Notes: generated by a model from the sequence alone, not told the origin. Counted from the stretch's first letter, positions 42,125 to 53,199 are shown. The stretch is 64,000 nt of DNA from Bacteroidales bacterium (GCA_017559135.1 JAFYSZ010000023.1:1-64000), one strand, 5' to 3'. Numbers and translations: made by a program.

Positions 42125-43603
42125 ATGATAGAGAATACAAAAAAATTAGTGGTTTATAACACGCTTAGCAGAAACAAAGAAGAATTTCAAGCAATCAATC
42201 CTCCTTTTGTAGGAATGTATGTTTGCGGACCAACAGTTTACGGAGATGCACACTTAGGACACGCAAGAGCAGCATTAACTTTTGACACTGTTTTTCGTTT
42301 TCTTAAATATATGAATTACAAAGTAAGATATGTAAGAAATATAACAGACGTTGGACACTTGGAAAACGATGCTGACAGCGGAGAAGACAAGATTGCAAAA
42401 AAAGCAAGACTTGAACAATTAGAACCAATGGAGGTTGCACAACACTTCACTCAACGTTATCTTGAAGCAATGGACTCAATGAATATTTTACGTCCAAGTA
42501 TTCAACCAACCGCAACAGGACATATCATTGACCAAATACAAATTGTAGAAAAATTATTAGAGAATGGCTATGCTTATATAAGCAATGGCAGCGTGTATTT
42601 TGATGTTTTGAAATACAATGCAGACACTCACAAATACGGAATATTATCTAACCGCGTTATTGACGAGATGATAGCAAATACACGTGAGCTTGACGGACAA
42701 GAAGAAAAGAGAAATCCTGCCGACTTTGCACTTTGGAAAAAAGCATCACCAGAACACATTATGCGTTGGCCGTCTCCTTGGAGCGATGGATTCCCTGGCT
42801 GGCATTTAGAGTGCACTGCAATGAGCAGAAAGTATCTTGGAGAAAAATTTGACATACATGGAGGAGGCTTAGACTTACTTTTCCCTCACCACGAAAGCGA
42901 AATCGCACAATCAATCTGTGCCTTTGGCACTGAACCTGCGAAATATTGGTTACACAACAATATGATAACAATCGGAGGTCAAAAAATGGGTAAAAGTCTT
43001 GGTAATTTCATAACCTTAAACGAATTTTTCTCAGGCTCTCACCCTAAATTAGACAAGGCATATAGTCCTATGACAATTCGTTTCTTTATCTTACAAGCAC
43101 ACTATCGTTCAACACTTGATTTTTCTAACGAAGCACTTTCAGCAGCCGAAAAAGGAATGAAAAAACTCTTTGAAACACAAAAAAATATCAACACCTTACC
43201 AACCTCAAACACTACAAGCGTAGATTTCAATGCCGTATTCACAAAATGTATCGAAGCAATGTGCGATGATTTCAACACTCCTGTTGTAATTGCCAATATG
43301 TTTGAAATCTCACGTTTAGTAAACCTAATCTCAGACAAAAAAGAAACAATCACAGAACAAGACAAAGCAGCATTAAAAGAAAATTACGAAATCATTTTCA
43401 ATCAAATCCTTGGAATGAAAGGCGAACAAAGCGACAATTCCAATACAATAATTGAAGGATTGATGAATATGATAATAGAAATGCGAGCAGAAGCAAGAGC
43501 AAACAAAGATTGGGCAAAGAGCGATCAAATAAGAGATAGATTAACCGAAGTAGGAATCACAATAAAAGACGGAAAAGAAGGAGCAAAATGGGAAATAAAT
43601 TAA
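42125..43603 (+). CDS. cysS: cysteinyl-tRNA synthetase
   Basis: Class I synthetase charging tRNA-Cys. HIGH motif as AHLGHAR, zinc Cys in VCGPTVYG, zinc ligands in WHLECTAMS and [16 protein letters not shown] motif as KMGKSLGNF. The DALR-type C-terminal helix bundle ends with [13 protein letters not shown]. The length of 492 residues is normal. Its end overlaps the next gene by 16 bp. Confidence 0.98.
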   Translation: MIENTKKLVVYNTLSRNKEEFQAINPPFVGMYVCGPTVYGDAHLGHARAALTFDTVFRFLKYMNYKVRYVRNITDVGHLENDADSGEDKIAKKARLEQLEPMEVAQHFTQRYLEAMDSMNILRPSIQPTATGHIIDQIQIVEKLLENGYAYISNGSVYFDVLKYNADTHKYGILSNRVIDEMIANTRELDGQEEKRNPADFALWKKASPEHIMRWPSPWSDGFPGWHLECTAMSRKYLGEKFDIHGGGLDLLFPHHESEIAQSICAFGTEPAKYWLHNNMITIGGQKMGKSLGNFITLNEFFSGSHPKLDKAYSPMTIRFFILQAHYRSTLDFSNEALSAAEKGMKKLFETQKNINTLPTSNTTSVDFNAVFTKCIEAMCDDFNTPVVIANMFEISRLVNLISDKKETITEQDKAALKENYEIIFNQILGMKGEQSDNSNTIIEGLMNMIIEMRAEARANKDWAKSDQIRDRLTEVGITIKDGKEGAKWEIN

Positions 43604-44580
43604 ACATACTAATAATATTTGCTTTGATTTTGGGCTTTTGTTCTTGTAAAAAAAGCACTCCCGAAACACAAAGTGCAATAATAGATTACACAAAAATAGA
43701 AATCCCCGCTTTTAATGCTGATTCTGCATACGCTTACGTAAAAGCACAATGTGATTTTGGTCCAAGAACACCAATGAGCAAAGCCTCACAACTTTGTGGA
43801 GATTATTTAATAAATTTTATGTCGCAATTTGCCGACACAGTCTATGTTCAAAACTTTTCTTCCTCGCTTTGGGACAAAACAAACGTTGAAGGAAGAAACA
43901 TAGTTGCAGTTTTCAATCCCGAAGCCTCAGACAGAATAGTCTTAGCCGCACATTGGGATAGCAGAAGTTGGGCAGACGAAGACGAAAATGAAGAAAACCA
44001 CAAAAAAGCCATTGATGGAGCAAATGATGGTGCGAGCGGAGTTGGAGTTTTGATGGAAATCGCAAGAGTCTTTCGCCAAAAACCAAACACACAAGGCTTA
44101 GATATAGTATTTTTTGACTTAGAAGACCAAGGAACTCCTTCATGGGCAGAAAGCGATGTAGAAGATCAAACAGATTGGTGCTTAGGTTCACAACATTGGA
44201 GCAAGAATCCTCACTATCCTTTCTACACTGCAAATTACGGAATCTTGCTTGATATGGTTGGATTCAAGAATTTGCGATTTACAATGGAAGGATTATCTAT
44301 GCATTACGCCTCTTCTATTATGAATAAGGTGTGGGACATTGCTGCCTCTAAGGGATATTCCAATATATTCATAAACGAAAGAACCTATCCTATAATGGAC
44401 GATCATCATTGGGTCAATCTCAATGCAAGAATCCCTATGATAGATATTGTACAAAACGATCCGACTTGCAGTTTCTTTCCTTTCTGGCATACAATGCAAG
44501 ACAATATGTCAAACATCAGCAAAGAGAGTTTGAGAATAGTAGGAGAAGTTTGTTTAACTACAATATTCTCAAACCAATAA
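43588..44580 (+). CDS. M28 family metallopeptidase or glutaminyl cyclase, lipoprotein
   Basis: Lipobox GFCSC puts it at the membrane. The M28 fold is shown by [11 protein letters not shown] (zinc His and Asp), [17 protein letters not shown], the acidic [12 protein letters not shown], and zinc His in FWHTMQDN. The WHTMQD and DGANDGASG pattern is close to secreted glutaminyl-peptide cyclotransferases, which in Bacteroidetes modify N-terminal Gln of exported proteins. Either activity is possible. Length 330 residues. Confidence 0.88.
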   Translation: MGNKLNILIIFALILGFCSCKKSTPETQSAIIDYTKIEIPAFNADSAYAYVKAQCDFGPRTPMSKASQLCGDYLINFMSQFADTVYVQNFSSSLWDKTNVEGRNIVAVFNPEASDRIVLAAHWDSRSWADEDENEENHKKAIDGANDGASGVGVLMEIARVFRQKPNTQGLDIVFFDLEDQGTPSWAESDVEDQTDWCLGSQHWSKNPHYPFYTANYGILLDMVGFKNLRFTMEGLSMHYASSIMNKVWDIAASKGYSNIFINERTYPIMDDHHWVNLNARIPMIDIVQNDPTCSFFPFWHTMQDNMSNISKESLRIVGEVCLTTIFSNQ

Positions 44581-44593
44581 ACGTTATCAAAAT

Positions 44594-45019
44594 ATGAAAA
44601 AGCACGTATCCATAATCCTAAGCTTGATTTGCACAAGTTTTCTCTTAACCTCGTGCGAAGAACCCTTTGATTATGGATACGTAAACTTTTATATAGAACC
44701 CGATAGTGCCGAATATTTCAACCTAAACTATGGAAATCGTGGCTGGGAATACTTTGAGGGAGGATATAGAGGCGTAGTTATCTTCCGAAAATCGTGGGAC
44801 GAGTTCATAACCTTTGAACGCAGTTGCGTAGGTAAAGATTGCAACGGACGCCTTTATGTAGATACAACAAATAATGTACTTTTACATTGTCCCGAATGCC
44901 ATTCGCAATACATATATTACGATGGCTCTCCTGTCGAAGGTAGTTATTCTAAAAGATTACTTTACTCCTATTGTAGTTTCTTTGACGGTACTTATCTATG
45001 GGTAAGCAATTGCAAATAG
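44594..45019 (+). CDS. Rieske-like lipoprotein
   Basis: Lipobox LLTSC (Cys21), then a small beta domain: GYRGVVIFRKSWDEFITFERSC, CVGKDCNG, LLHCPECHSQYIY and the end SFFDGTYLWVSN. The second cluster-like motif (CxxCHS) and the overall order match a Bacteroidales Rieske-like lipoprotein family, but the first CxH of a real [2Fe-2S] site is replaced by CVGKDC. It may therefore bind zinc or nothing. It sits between an M28 enzyme and lpxK. Function unknown. Confidence 0.72.
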   Translation: MKKHVSIILSLICTSFLLTSCEEPFDYGYVNFYIEPDSAEYFNLNYGNRGWEYFEGGYRGVVIFRKSWDEFITFERSCVGKDCNGRLYVDTTNNVLLHCPECHSQYIYYDGSPVEGSYSKRLLYSYCSFFDGTYLWVSNCK

Positions 45020-45022
45020 AAT

Positions 45023-46009
45023 ATGTACGGCGTAATAACATATCTAAGAAATAAACTATTTGATTGCGGATTCATAGAAGAAAAATCCCACTCTGTTAAA
45101 ATAATATCAGTAGGAAATCTAAGAGTTGGTGGAACGGGCAAAACACCTTTTGTAGAATATCTCATCAAAAGACTTTCTCCACACTTTAATTTAGCAATTC
45201 TCAGCCGAGGATACGGCAGAAAAACCAAAGGATTCATTCTTTTAAACCCACATCACTCAGCCTCAGAAGTTGGAGACGAACCTTTACTATTATATAAACG
45301 CAATCCAAATACGTTAGTCGCAGTATGCGAAGACCGAAACAAAGGAGTAGAGAATATTCTCACACATTCACCCGAAACAAATCTTATAATCTTAGATGAT
45401 GCCTATCAACACCGATACATAAATCGCAATATAAATATATTATTGACAGAATACAATCGACCATTCTTCAAAGACAAAGTTATTCCCTACGGAAGACTAC
45501 GTGAATACGCACAAGGAGCAAAGCGAGCAGATTACATAGTAATCACAAAATGTCCTCCGCTAAACGAAAATCAAAAACAAAACTTTGTAAGTAAACTAAA
45601 ACCTCTTTCAAACCAAAAAATATTTTTTTCAAACATAGTTTACAAACAACCCTACCACATAAAAAACAAAGAAAACAAAATAAACATAAAAGATTACTCA
45701 GTAATACTCTTTACAGGCATAGCAAACAACTCTCATATCATAGAATACCTTAACTCCCTAACCAAAGTAATAGACACAATCACTTTTTCAGATCACCACA
45801 ACTTCACTTCCAAAGACAAAACTCAAATAATAGAAAGATACAAAACCCTTTCACAAAAAGACACCATACTTTTGACAACAGAAAAAGACGCAATGAGACT
45901 TCAAAACTTTGAAACAGATATTTACGTCTTACCAATAGATATAGAAGTACATCAATACGGAGAAAATAATAATCTAATAGAAAACACAATACAAGAAGAT
46001 GTTAAATAA
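45023..46009 (+). CDS. lpxK: tetraacyldisaccharide 4'-kinase
   Basis: Inner-membrane kinase adding the 4' phosphate of lipid A. Walker motif SVGNLRVGGTGKTPFVEYLI, LSRGYGRKTKGF, VGDEPLLL, DDAYQHRYI and the late SDHHNFTSKDK are all present. The N-terminus starts MYGVITYLRNKLFD, so the hydrophobic anchor of about ten residues that normally precedes YG is missing. An in-frame stop six bases upstream excludes a longer start. It overlaps punA by 11 bp. Confidence 0.95.
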   Translation: MYGVITYLRNKLFDCGFIEEKSHSVKIISVGNLRVGGTGKTPFVEYLIKRLSPHFNLAILSRGYGRKTKGFILLNPHHSASEVGDEPLLLYKRNPNTLVAVCEDRNKGVENILTHSPETNLIILDDAYQHRYINRNINILLTEYNRPFFKDKVIPYGRLREYAQGAKRADYIVITKCPPLNENQKQNFVSKLKPLSNQKIFFSNIVYKQPYHIKNKENKINIKDYSVILFTGIANNSHIIEYLNSLTKVIDTITFSDHHNFTSKDKTQIIERYKTLSQKDTILLTTEKDAMRLQNFETDIYVLPIDIEVHQYGENNNLIENTIQEDVK

Positions 46010-46799
46010 AATAAAAGAAGCAACCGATTATTTGTTGCAATACACCTCTCAATGCGAAATAGGAATAGTCTTAGGCAGTGGATTAAGCAATTTTGTCGAT
46101 AACTTAGAGGTAGAAATATCTATCCCTTACGGACAAATTCCTCATTTTCCTCAATCAACCGTTAAAGGACACAAAGGAATGTTGGTTTTTGGCACAATAG
46201 GAGGCAAAAGAGTTGTCTGTATGCAAGGACGCTTTCACTATTACGAAGGATACACAATGCAAGAGGTTACTTTCCCAATCAGAGTTATGAAAGCCATAGG
46301 CATACACACACTAATAGTAACAAATGCTGCGGGAGGAGTAAACCCAGACTTTAAAGTAGGCGATATAATGCTTATAAAAGACCACATAAATCAAATGCCA
46401 AATCCACTAATAGGCAAAAACTTTGAAGAATTAGGCACACGCTTTCCTTCAATGAGTACAATCTACAACCAAGACCTAAGAGAAAAAGCAAAAATCATAG
46501 CAAAAGAAGAAAACATTTCGCTTCAAGAAGGTGTTTACCTTGCAACAACAGGCCCAAGCTTTGAAACGCCAGCAGAATACAAGTTTTTTAGAACCATAGG
46601 TGCAGATGCAATCGGTATGAGCACCGTTCCGGAAGTAATAGTCGCCTCTCACAGCAATTTAAACGTACTTGGAATGTCGGTTATCAGCAATGTATTTAAT
46701 CCAAACGCCATTGCAGAATGCACACACGAAGAAGTTTTAGAAGGAGTTAATAAAGCCGGAGACAAAATGAGCCGAATAGTAAAACGACTCTTTGAATAA
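45999..46799 (+). CDS. purine-nucleoside phosphorylase (trimeric type)
   Basis: Cleaves purine nucleosides with phosphate in the salvage pathway. Seen: IVLGSGLSNFVDN, the phosphate-binding His and Arg in KGHKG and CMQGRFHYYEGY, VTNAAGGVNPDFKVGD, and TGPSFETPAEYKF followed by GMSTVPEVIVA with the base-binding residues. Length 266 residues. Last gene of the rbfA operon. A 542-bp gap follows. Confidence 0.95.
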   Translation: MLNKIKEATDYLLQYTSQCEIGIVLGSGLSNFVDNLEVEISIPYGQIPHFPQSTVKGHKGMLVFGTIGGKRVVCMQGRFHYYEGYTMQEVTFPIRVMKAIGIHTLIVTNAAGGVNPDFKVGDIMLIKDHINQMPNPLIGKNFEELGTRFPSMSTIYNQDLREKAKIIAKEENISLQEGVYLATTGPSFETPAEYKFFRTIGADAIGMSTVPEVIVASHSNLNVLGMSVISNVFNPNAIAECTHEEVLEGVNKAGDKMSRIVKRLFE

Positions 46800-47341
46800 G
46801 AAAAAGAAAGCAAAATCTTATAGAGAAAAACCTTTATTTTGCAGAAATTTCATTTTGGGATTTTTGTGAAATTTTTTGCGAAAAATTGACGAAAATTGAG
46901 GCTATTTTTTAGTAAATTATGGTTTTGGCGAGTGAAGTCTTTGAAAAAATGAAAATAAGCAAAGAAAAAATAAAATAAAACAAAGAAATAATTTAATAAA
47001 ATCAAGAATTATTTTGCTAAAATCAAGAAAAAAATCACACTAAAACAAAGAAAAATTTAGCGTTTTCAAGGCTTTAAAAAGTTAAGTCTTTAATTTAGTG
47101 ATTTTTAGTTAAGGGCTTATATTTTTAAAATTTGCGATTAGAAATCTTTGAGCCGAAAATTCTTTAAGCATTTGGGCTTAACTCTTGGAAAAAGTATTTT
47201 ATTGAACAATTATAGCACGAAATCGTTTATTTACTAAATACAAATCTGCAAAATATGTCTAAGAAATAGAAAAATACAACAAAGAAATATTTTAGGAAAG
47301 TTTTATTTTGTAAATTTGCAATTTGAAAAACGGTTTTGATT
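46800..47341 (+). other. long AT-rich intergenic region
   Basis: No gene-like frame is convincing on either strand. It holds a weak hairpin near the punA stop (AAATTTCA 46845-46852 with TGAAATTT 46867-46874), several copies of a CAAAGAAATA-type motif (around 46980, 47043 and 47280) also seen in other intergenic gaps, and near its right end the gldA promoter. A decayed gene or an unrecognised RNA cannot be excluded. Confidence 0.6.
47311..47318 (+). promoter_or_regulatory. -7 promoter box of the gldA-like gene
   Basis: TAAATTTG followed by CA, 23 bp before ATG 47342. Confidence 0.6.
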
Positions 47342-48052
47342 ATGTCGATTTCTATAAAGAATCTCACAAAAGTATATGGCGAGCAAAAGGCTCTTGATAA
47401 TATAAACATTGAAATAGAACAAGGACAAGTAGTTGGATTGTTAGGACCTAATGGTGCGGGAAAATCAACTATGATGAAAATTCTCACTTGCTTTATTCCA
47501 CCAACAGAAGGCGAGGTAAAAGTTTGCGGATATGACATTTTTGAAAATCCGATGCAGGTCAGAGCAAACATAGGTTACCTCCCAGAGCAAAATCCTCTGT
47601 ATTATGACATGTATGTTAGGGAATTTCTTGATTTTATTGCGGGAATTCATAAGATTGATAAGAAAATCCGAAAGCAAAGGGTTGAAGAGATGATTGAATT
47701 GACCGGTATCAGCAAGGAAGTCAATAAGAAAATTTCAACTCTCAGCAAGGGATATAAGCAAAGAGTAGGAATTGCTCAGGCTTTGATACATGACCCGAAA
47801 GTTCTCATTCTTGACGAGCCGACAACTGGCTTAGATCCAAATCAATTGGTGGAAATAAGAGAATTAATCCGCAAAGTAGGTCAGACTAAAACTGTTTTGC
47901 TTTCTACGCATATTATGCAAGAGGTTGAAGCTGTATGTTCAAGAGTCATAATTATTAATAATGGAAAATTGGTTGCCGATGATGAGACAAAACATCTTGC
48001 TGCTGGCGAGAATTTAGAAAAGATTTTCCGACAAATTACTCTTGAAAAATAA
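47342..48052 (+). CDS. GldA-like ABC transporter ATP-binding protein
   Basis: ATPase subunit: Walker A GPNAGGAGKS-type loop (GPNGAGKST), Q-loop at LPEQNPLY, signature LSKGYKQRVG (Gly-Gly replaced by Lys-Gly-Tyr as in the GldA/drug subfamily), Walker B VLILDEPTTGLD, and switch His in LSTHIMQEV. About 236 residues. GldA works with GldF and GldG in gliding, but no permease is adjacent. It may serve a distant permease. Start ATG 47342; the TTG six bases earlier is unnecessary. Confidence 0.9.
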   Translation: MSISIKNLTKVYGEQKALDNINIEIEQGQVVGLLGPNGAGKSTMMKILTCFIPPTEGEVKVCGYDIFENPMQVRANIGYLPEQNPLYYDMYVREFLDFIAGIHKIDKKIRKQRVEEMIELTGISKEVNKKISTLSKGYKQRVGIAQALIHDPKVLILDEPTTGLDPNQLVEIRELIRKVGQTKTVLLSTHIMQEVEAVCSRVIIINNGKLVADDETKHLAAGENLEKIFRQITLEK

Positions 48053-48078
48053 TATTTTGCAAGAAAAAGTGTATTAAG

Positions 48079-49161
<1,083 letters not shown>

Positions 49162-49189
49162 TTATAAAATATAGTTTAATCAATCCGTA

Positions 49190-49234
49190 AATACAACGAG
49201 GTTTCAGTTTATTGAGACTTCGTTGTATTTTTTC
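49190..49234 (+). terminator. terminator after gapA
   Basis: Stem 49190-49206 with 49213-49229 (AATACAACGAGG arm, two wobbles), T-run after. Confidence 0.85.
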
Positions 49235-49253
49235 TTAATTAAGGTTTAGAAAA

Positions 49254-50096
49254 ATGAGAATCACCGCTAAGGAAGATATTTCTTTATTAAAATTGTTGCT
49301 TAAAGAGTTTCCTCAAACCTCTATAAGCAAAGCAAAAAAAATGATAATGTATGGCTGTGTTAGTTATAAAGACGCAGTTGTGAAAAGTCCTGAATTTATT
49401 CTTAAAAAGGGAGAAAGTGTTGTTTATGAGAAGTATTCGGGTGGTAAACACATAAGAAAAGAACGTAGTTACTTTCCTGTGTTGTATGAAGATGAGTTTT
49501 TTATCATTGTAAACAAAACCTCAGGTGTCAATTACGCTTCAAAGACCTGTGGAAAGGGTAAATCTATTTTTGATCTTACTCTCTCCTACCTCAAACGCAA
49601 ATATGGAAATCAACAAAGTTTGTTTTTGATTCATTCAATGGATAATCAAGAGTCGGGATTATGTGTTTTTGCTCGCTCAAAACACGCTCAAATGAAAATG
49701 AATGAGCAATGGAATGAGATGGAACTTGGATATTATGCTATTTTACAAAATGATTTAAAGCATAAAAACGAAACTTTTGTTTTTGAAAGAGAGGAAAAAA
49801 GTTTTAAAGTGGCTTATCAATTTATTGAGGCTATTGATTATTTTGACATTCCTTGCTGTTTGGTAGATGTTTTTGGATTTGGAATTAGTGGAATGGATTG
49901 TCGTCAGGCTTTTGCTCAAAAGGATAATCCTATCGTAGCAGATTTGACGTATGGTTCAAAGGAATTTGCAAATAATTACTTAAAACTGTGCTGTCATTCA
50001 ATGAAATTTCGACATCCTTATACTCAAAAGAGTATAAAAATCACAATGAATCCTCCAAAAGGCTTTAATATAATTAACCCTCCTTATAGAAAATGA
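49254..50096 (+). CDS. RluA-family pseudouridine synthase-like protein with altered active-site motif
   Basis: An S4-like RNA-binding domain is at the N-terminus (about 1-65), then a RluA-like catalytic fold (VLYEDEFFIIVNKTSGVNY). The key motif, usually HRLDxxTSGL, reads HSMDNQESGL, so the catalytic Asp130 and following Ser-Gly-Leu remain but the Arg before it is replaced. The end CCHSMKFRHPYTQKSIKI corresponds to the normal RluA C-terminus. It may be a divergent active enzyme or an inactive RNA-binding relative. It shares its stop (ATGA) with the next gene. Confidence 0.8.
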   Translation: MRITAKEDISLLKLLLKEFPQTSISKAKKMIMYGCVSYKDAVVKSPEFILKKGESVVYEKYSGGKHIRKERSYFPVLYEDEFFIIVNKTSGVNYASKTCGKGKSIFDLTLSYLKRKYGNQQSLFLIHSMDNQESGLCVFARSKHAQMKMNEQWNEMELGYYAILQNDLKHKNETFVFEREEKSFKVAYQFIEAIDYFDIPCCLVDVFGFGISGMDCRQAFAQKDNPIVADLTYGSKEFANNYLKLCCHSMKFRHPYTQKSIKITMNPPKGFNIINPPYRK

Positions 50097-50896
50097 AAAG
50101 TAATATAACAATTAGAGATATTAGTAACTTTCTTGATAAGACTATTCCCCTATCTTGGCAAGAGAGTTATGACAATGCTGGTTTATTGTACGGAAATAAA
50201 GATACAATTTGCACAGGTATATATGTGTGTTTTGACATAAATTCTGAAATTATTGATAAAGCAATCGAAAACAATTGTAATTTTGTTGTATCTCATCACC
50301 CTTTGGTTTATAAAAGTTTAAAAAAGTTCACAAGTGAAGATAATGTTACAACAACTCTTACAAAGGCTATTGAAAATAAAGTAGCTTTGTATGCCGCTCA
50401 CACAAATTTGGATTCTGCTTCAAATATGGGCGTAAATACTCTGCTTGCAGAAAAAATAGGGCTTAAAAATATTCGTCCTCTTCATAAAGAAAATATTTCG
50501 GATAGTGGTTATTTTGGTTTAGGTGCAATCGGTGAATTAGAAAAAGAAGAAGAGGCAACTGTTTTTCTAAAAAAGGTTAAAGAAATTTTGAATATTCACA
50601 ATATAAAATATGTAAAAGGGAAACGAAACAAACTAAAAACCATTGCATTATGCGGAGGTAGCGGAACTGATTTCGTAAATGAGGCAATTGAAGCGGAGGT
50701 TGATTGTTTCCTTACAGGAGATGTGAAATATCATCAGTTTCTTGATTGTGAAAATCGCTTACTTCTTGCTGATATTGGACACTTTGAAAGCGAATGTTTC
50801 ATAAAAGAATATCTAATTTCTTTATTATCAGAAAAATTTTGTAATTTTGTACCCTTATTTTTGGATAATAGTGCCAATCATATAATGAATATTTAA
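50093..50896 (+). CDS. NIF3-family dinuclear metal protein (short form)
   Basis: Conserved metal protein of unclear role (YbgI/YqfO family, sometimes annotated GTP cyclohydrolase I type 2). Metal ligands: VSHHPLVYKSLK (His pair), HTNLDSASNMG (His, Asp), and DIGHFESE (His, Glu) near the end. Length 267 residues, matching the form without the PII-like insertion; many Bacteroidales have the longer form. Coupled to the RluA-like gene by a 4-bp overlap, and followed after 13 bp by the Zn-ribbon gene. Confidence 0.93.
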   Translation: MKSNITIRDISNFLDKTIPLSWQESYDNAGLLYGNKDTICTGIYVCFDINSEIIDKAIENNCNFVVSHHPLVYKSLKKFTSEDNVTTTLTKAIENKVALYAAHTNLDSASNMGVNTLLAEKIGLKNIRPLHKENISDSGYFGLGAIGELEKEEEATVFLKKVKEILNIHNIKYVKGKRNKLKTIALCGGSGTDFVNEAIEAEVDCFLTGDVKYHQFLDCENRLLLADIGHFESECFIKEYLISLLSEKFCNFVPLFLDNSANHIMNI

Positions 50897-50909
50897 AACA
50901 AATACATAA

Positions 50910-51731
50910 ATGGCAAAGAAAGTTAAAGAAGAAGTTGCTCCAAAAACCGTTCTTGGAAGTGAGGAAGCCGACATAGCAGTAGAAAACAGATTGATTGCTC
51001 TTTACAGATTGCAACAAATTTGTTCCGAAATTGACAAAATCAGAATTATTAGAGGAGAATTACCTTTGGAAGTACAAGATCTTGAAGATGAAACCGAGGG
51101 TTTGATGACTCGTATCGGAAAAATTAAAGCGGAAATCGAAACTGCAAAAGGAGCTATCGCAGATAGAAAAATTCAAATGCAGGAATGTGATGCTTTGATA
51201 AACAAATATTCTGATCAACAAAACAATGTCAGAAACAATAGAGAGTATGAATCATTGTCAAAAGAGATAGAGTTTCAAGAATTAGAAAAACAACTTTGCG
51301 AAAAGAAGATTAGAGACTTCAATGCTCATATAGATAATTATAATGCTGAGATTGAAAAGTATAATGAATTATATGAGGAAAAGTTAGCTGACCTTGAACA
51401 AAAGAAATCTGAACTTGATGAAATTATTCAAGAAACAGAAGAGAAAGAAAAAGTACTTTTGGAAAAGGCTGACAATAACGAAAAACTTATTGAGGAAAGA
51501 TATTTAACCGCATTCAAGAGAATACGTTCTAATGCAAGAAATGGTTTGGCTGTTGTAACAGTTGATAGAGATGCTTGCGGAGGTTGTTTCAACAAAATAC
51601 CTCATCAAAGACAAATGGATATTAGAATGCATAAAAAAATCATAGTTTGCGAATATTGCGGAAGAATATTAGTAGATGAATCAATAGCAGCAGAAGTTCA
51701 ATCAGAGTTATCATTAGAAGGAAATGTATAA
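50910..51731 (+). CDS. coiled-coil protein with C-terminal zinc ribbon
   Basis: A long coiled coil (about 25-200, many Glu and Lys heptads) is followed by a C4 zinc ribbon (CGGC and CEYCG, about 228-252). This is the family seen beside nif3 in many bacteria, with possible nucleic-acid binding. The length of 273 residues is usual. It overlaps pyrC by 8 bp. Confidence 0.9.
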   Translation: MAKKVKEEVAPKTVLGSEEADIAVENRLIALYRLQQICSEIDKIRIIRGELPLEVQDLEDETEGLMTRIGKIKAEIETAKGAIADRKIQMQECDALINKYSDQQNNVRNNREYESLSKEIEFQELEKQLCEKKIRDFNAHIDNYNAEIEKYNELYEEKLADLEQKKSELDEIIQETEEKEKVLLEKADNNEKLIEERYLTAFKRIRSNARNGLAVVTVDRDACGGCFNKIPHQRQMDIRMHKKIIVCEYCGRILVDESIAAEVQSELSLEGNV

Positions 51732-53046
51732 ATATTTTGAGAATGCCTTGGTTGTGAATGAAGGCATAAAGGAAGTTCTCAATATATTAGTAAAAGACGA
51801 TCGGATAGAGAAGATAAGCAAATCTCCTTTATCCGATTTGCCTTTTAATACTACATATATTGATTGTAAAGATTTGATTTTATTACCAGGAGTCATAGAT
51901 GCACACGTACATTTTCGCCAACCAGGCTTAGAAAATAAAGCAGATATGCACTCAGAGTCAATGGCAGCCGTAGCAGGTGGCGTTACAACTGTATTAGAAA
52001 TGCCTAATACAAATCCTGCTACAACAAACAAAGAGGCTTTGAAAGAAAAAATACGTTTAGCAAAAGAAAATATGCTTTGTAACTATGGTTTCTTTCTTGG
52101 ATTGACTAATAACAATTTTCCTCAAATACAAAACGAAATAGAAAAAGAGGATTATTGTGGATTAAAACTCTTTCTCGGTTCTTCAACAGGCAATATGCTT
52201 GTTGATAAAAGGGAAATATTAGAAGAAATCTTTGAAAAGGCTAACAAAATTATTTCTGCACATTGCGAAGACGAAAAAATAATAAAGGAAAACACCGCAT
52301 TTTATAAAGAAAAGTATGAAGGGAAAGCAACTCCTGCTAATATACATTCTTTGATTCGCACTTCTGAGGCGTGTTTCAACTCAACTGCTTTTGCAATCGA
52401 ATTAGCAAAAAAATTTAATACTAAATTGCATATTGCTCATATTAGCACAAAAGAGGAATTAGACCTTTTAACAGCAGGAGATTTAAGAAACAAAAGAATA
52501 ACCGCAGAAGTATCGCCAAATCATCTTTGGTTTTCAGAAGAAGACTTTGAAAAATATGGGAATCTTATAAAATGCAATCCGTCAATCAAAACAAAAGCAG
52601 ACAGAGACGCTCTAAGAAAGGCTTTAAACGAAGATAAAATTGACATTATCGCCACAGACCACGCACCACATAGGCTTGAAGAAAAACAAAAGCCGTATTT
52701 TGAAGCTCCATCGGGTATTCCATCAATTCAACACTCACTTTTGATGATGTTAGAGTTGGTAAATCAAGAAATTTTAACGATTGAGAAGTTAGTAGAAAAA
52801 ATTTCGCATAATCCTGCAACACTTTTTGAAATAAAAAATCGTGGATTTATACGAGAAAACTACTTTGCAGACTTCGTTTTGATAGATTCTAAGCAAAAAA
52901 CTACCGTTTTAAAAGAAAATATTTACTATAAATGTAAATGGAGTGCGATAGAAAATTTCACATTCAGTAACAAGGTGATTTCCACCTACATAAATGGCAA
53001 AAAAGTCTATGAAAACGGCAATTTTTTCTATGAAAAAAATAAATAA
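51724..53046 (+). CDS. pyrC: dihydroorotase (class I)
   Basis: Zinc amidohydrolase closing the pyrimidine ring. Zinc His in DAHVHFRQPG, the bridging Lys in GLKLFLGSSTGN, His in SAHCED and IAHIST, and Asp in IATDHAPH. Length 440 residues. Last gene of the RluA-nif3-ribbon-pyrC run, whose start codons overlap or nearly touch the preceding stops. Confidence 0.96.
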   Translation: MYKYFENALVVNEGIKEVLNILVKDDRIEKISKSPLSDLPFNTTYIDCKDLILLPGVIDAHVHFRQPGLENKADMHSESMAAVAGGVTTVLEMPNTNPATTNKEALKEKIRLAKENMLCNYGFFLGLTNNNFPQIQNEIEKEDYCGLKLFLGSSTGNMLVDKREILEEIFEKANKIISAHCEDEKIIKENTAFYKEKYEGKATPANIHSLIRTSEACFNSTAFAIELAKKFNTKLHIAHISTKEELDLLTAGDLRNKRITAEVSPNHLWFSEEDFEKYGNLIKCNPSIKTKADRDALRKALNEDKIDIIATDHAPHRLEEKQKPYFEAPSGIPSIQHSLLMMLELVNQEILTIEKLVEKISHNPATLFEIKNRGFIRENYFADFVLIDSKQKTTVLKENIYYKCKWSAIENFTFSNKVISTYINGKKVYENGNFFYEKNK

Positions 53047-53079
53047 AACATAGAAAAATTAAATTTTTTCATAGAAAAA

Positions 53080-53111
53080 TTTGGTGGATTCAAAAAAGCG
53101 TCGTATCTTTG
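53080..53111 (+). promoter_or_regulatory. tRNA-type promoter of tRNA-Val
   Basis: TTTGGTGG at 53080-53087 and TATCTTTG at 53104-53111, exactly 16 bp apart, followed by CA. Confidence 0.8.
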
Positions 53112-53124
53112 CATTCGCAAATGA

Positions 53125-53199
53125 GGGAGTATAGCTCAGTTGGTTTAGAGCATCTGCCTTACAAGCAGAGGGTCATAGGTTCGAATCCTATTACTCCCA
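53125..53199 (+). tRNA. tRNA-Val (anticodon TAC)
   Basis: Acceptor GGGAGTA (53125-53131) pairs with TACTCCC (53192-53198), discriminator A. Anticodon loop CTTACAA between TCTGC and GCAGA, T loop GGTTCGAATCC. CCA not encoded. Confidence 0.97.

Noticed and set aside
47227..47571. 114-codon minus-strand frame across the gldA start
   Set aside because: Antisense to a clear ABC ATPase and to its promoter; no family resemblance.
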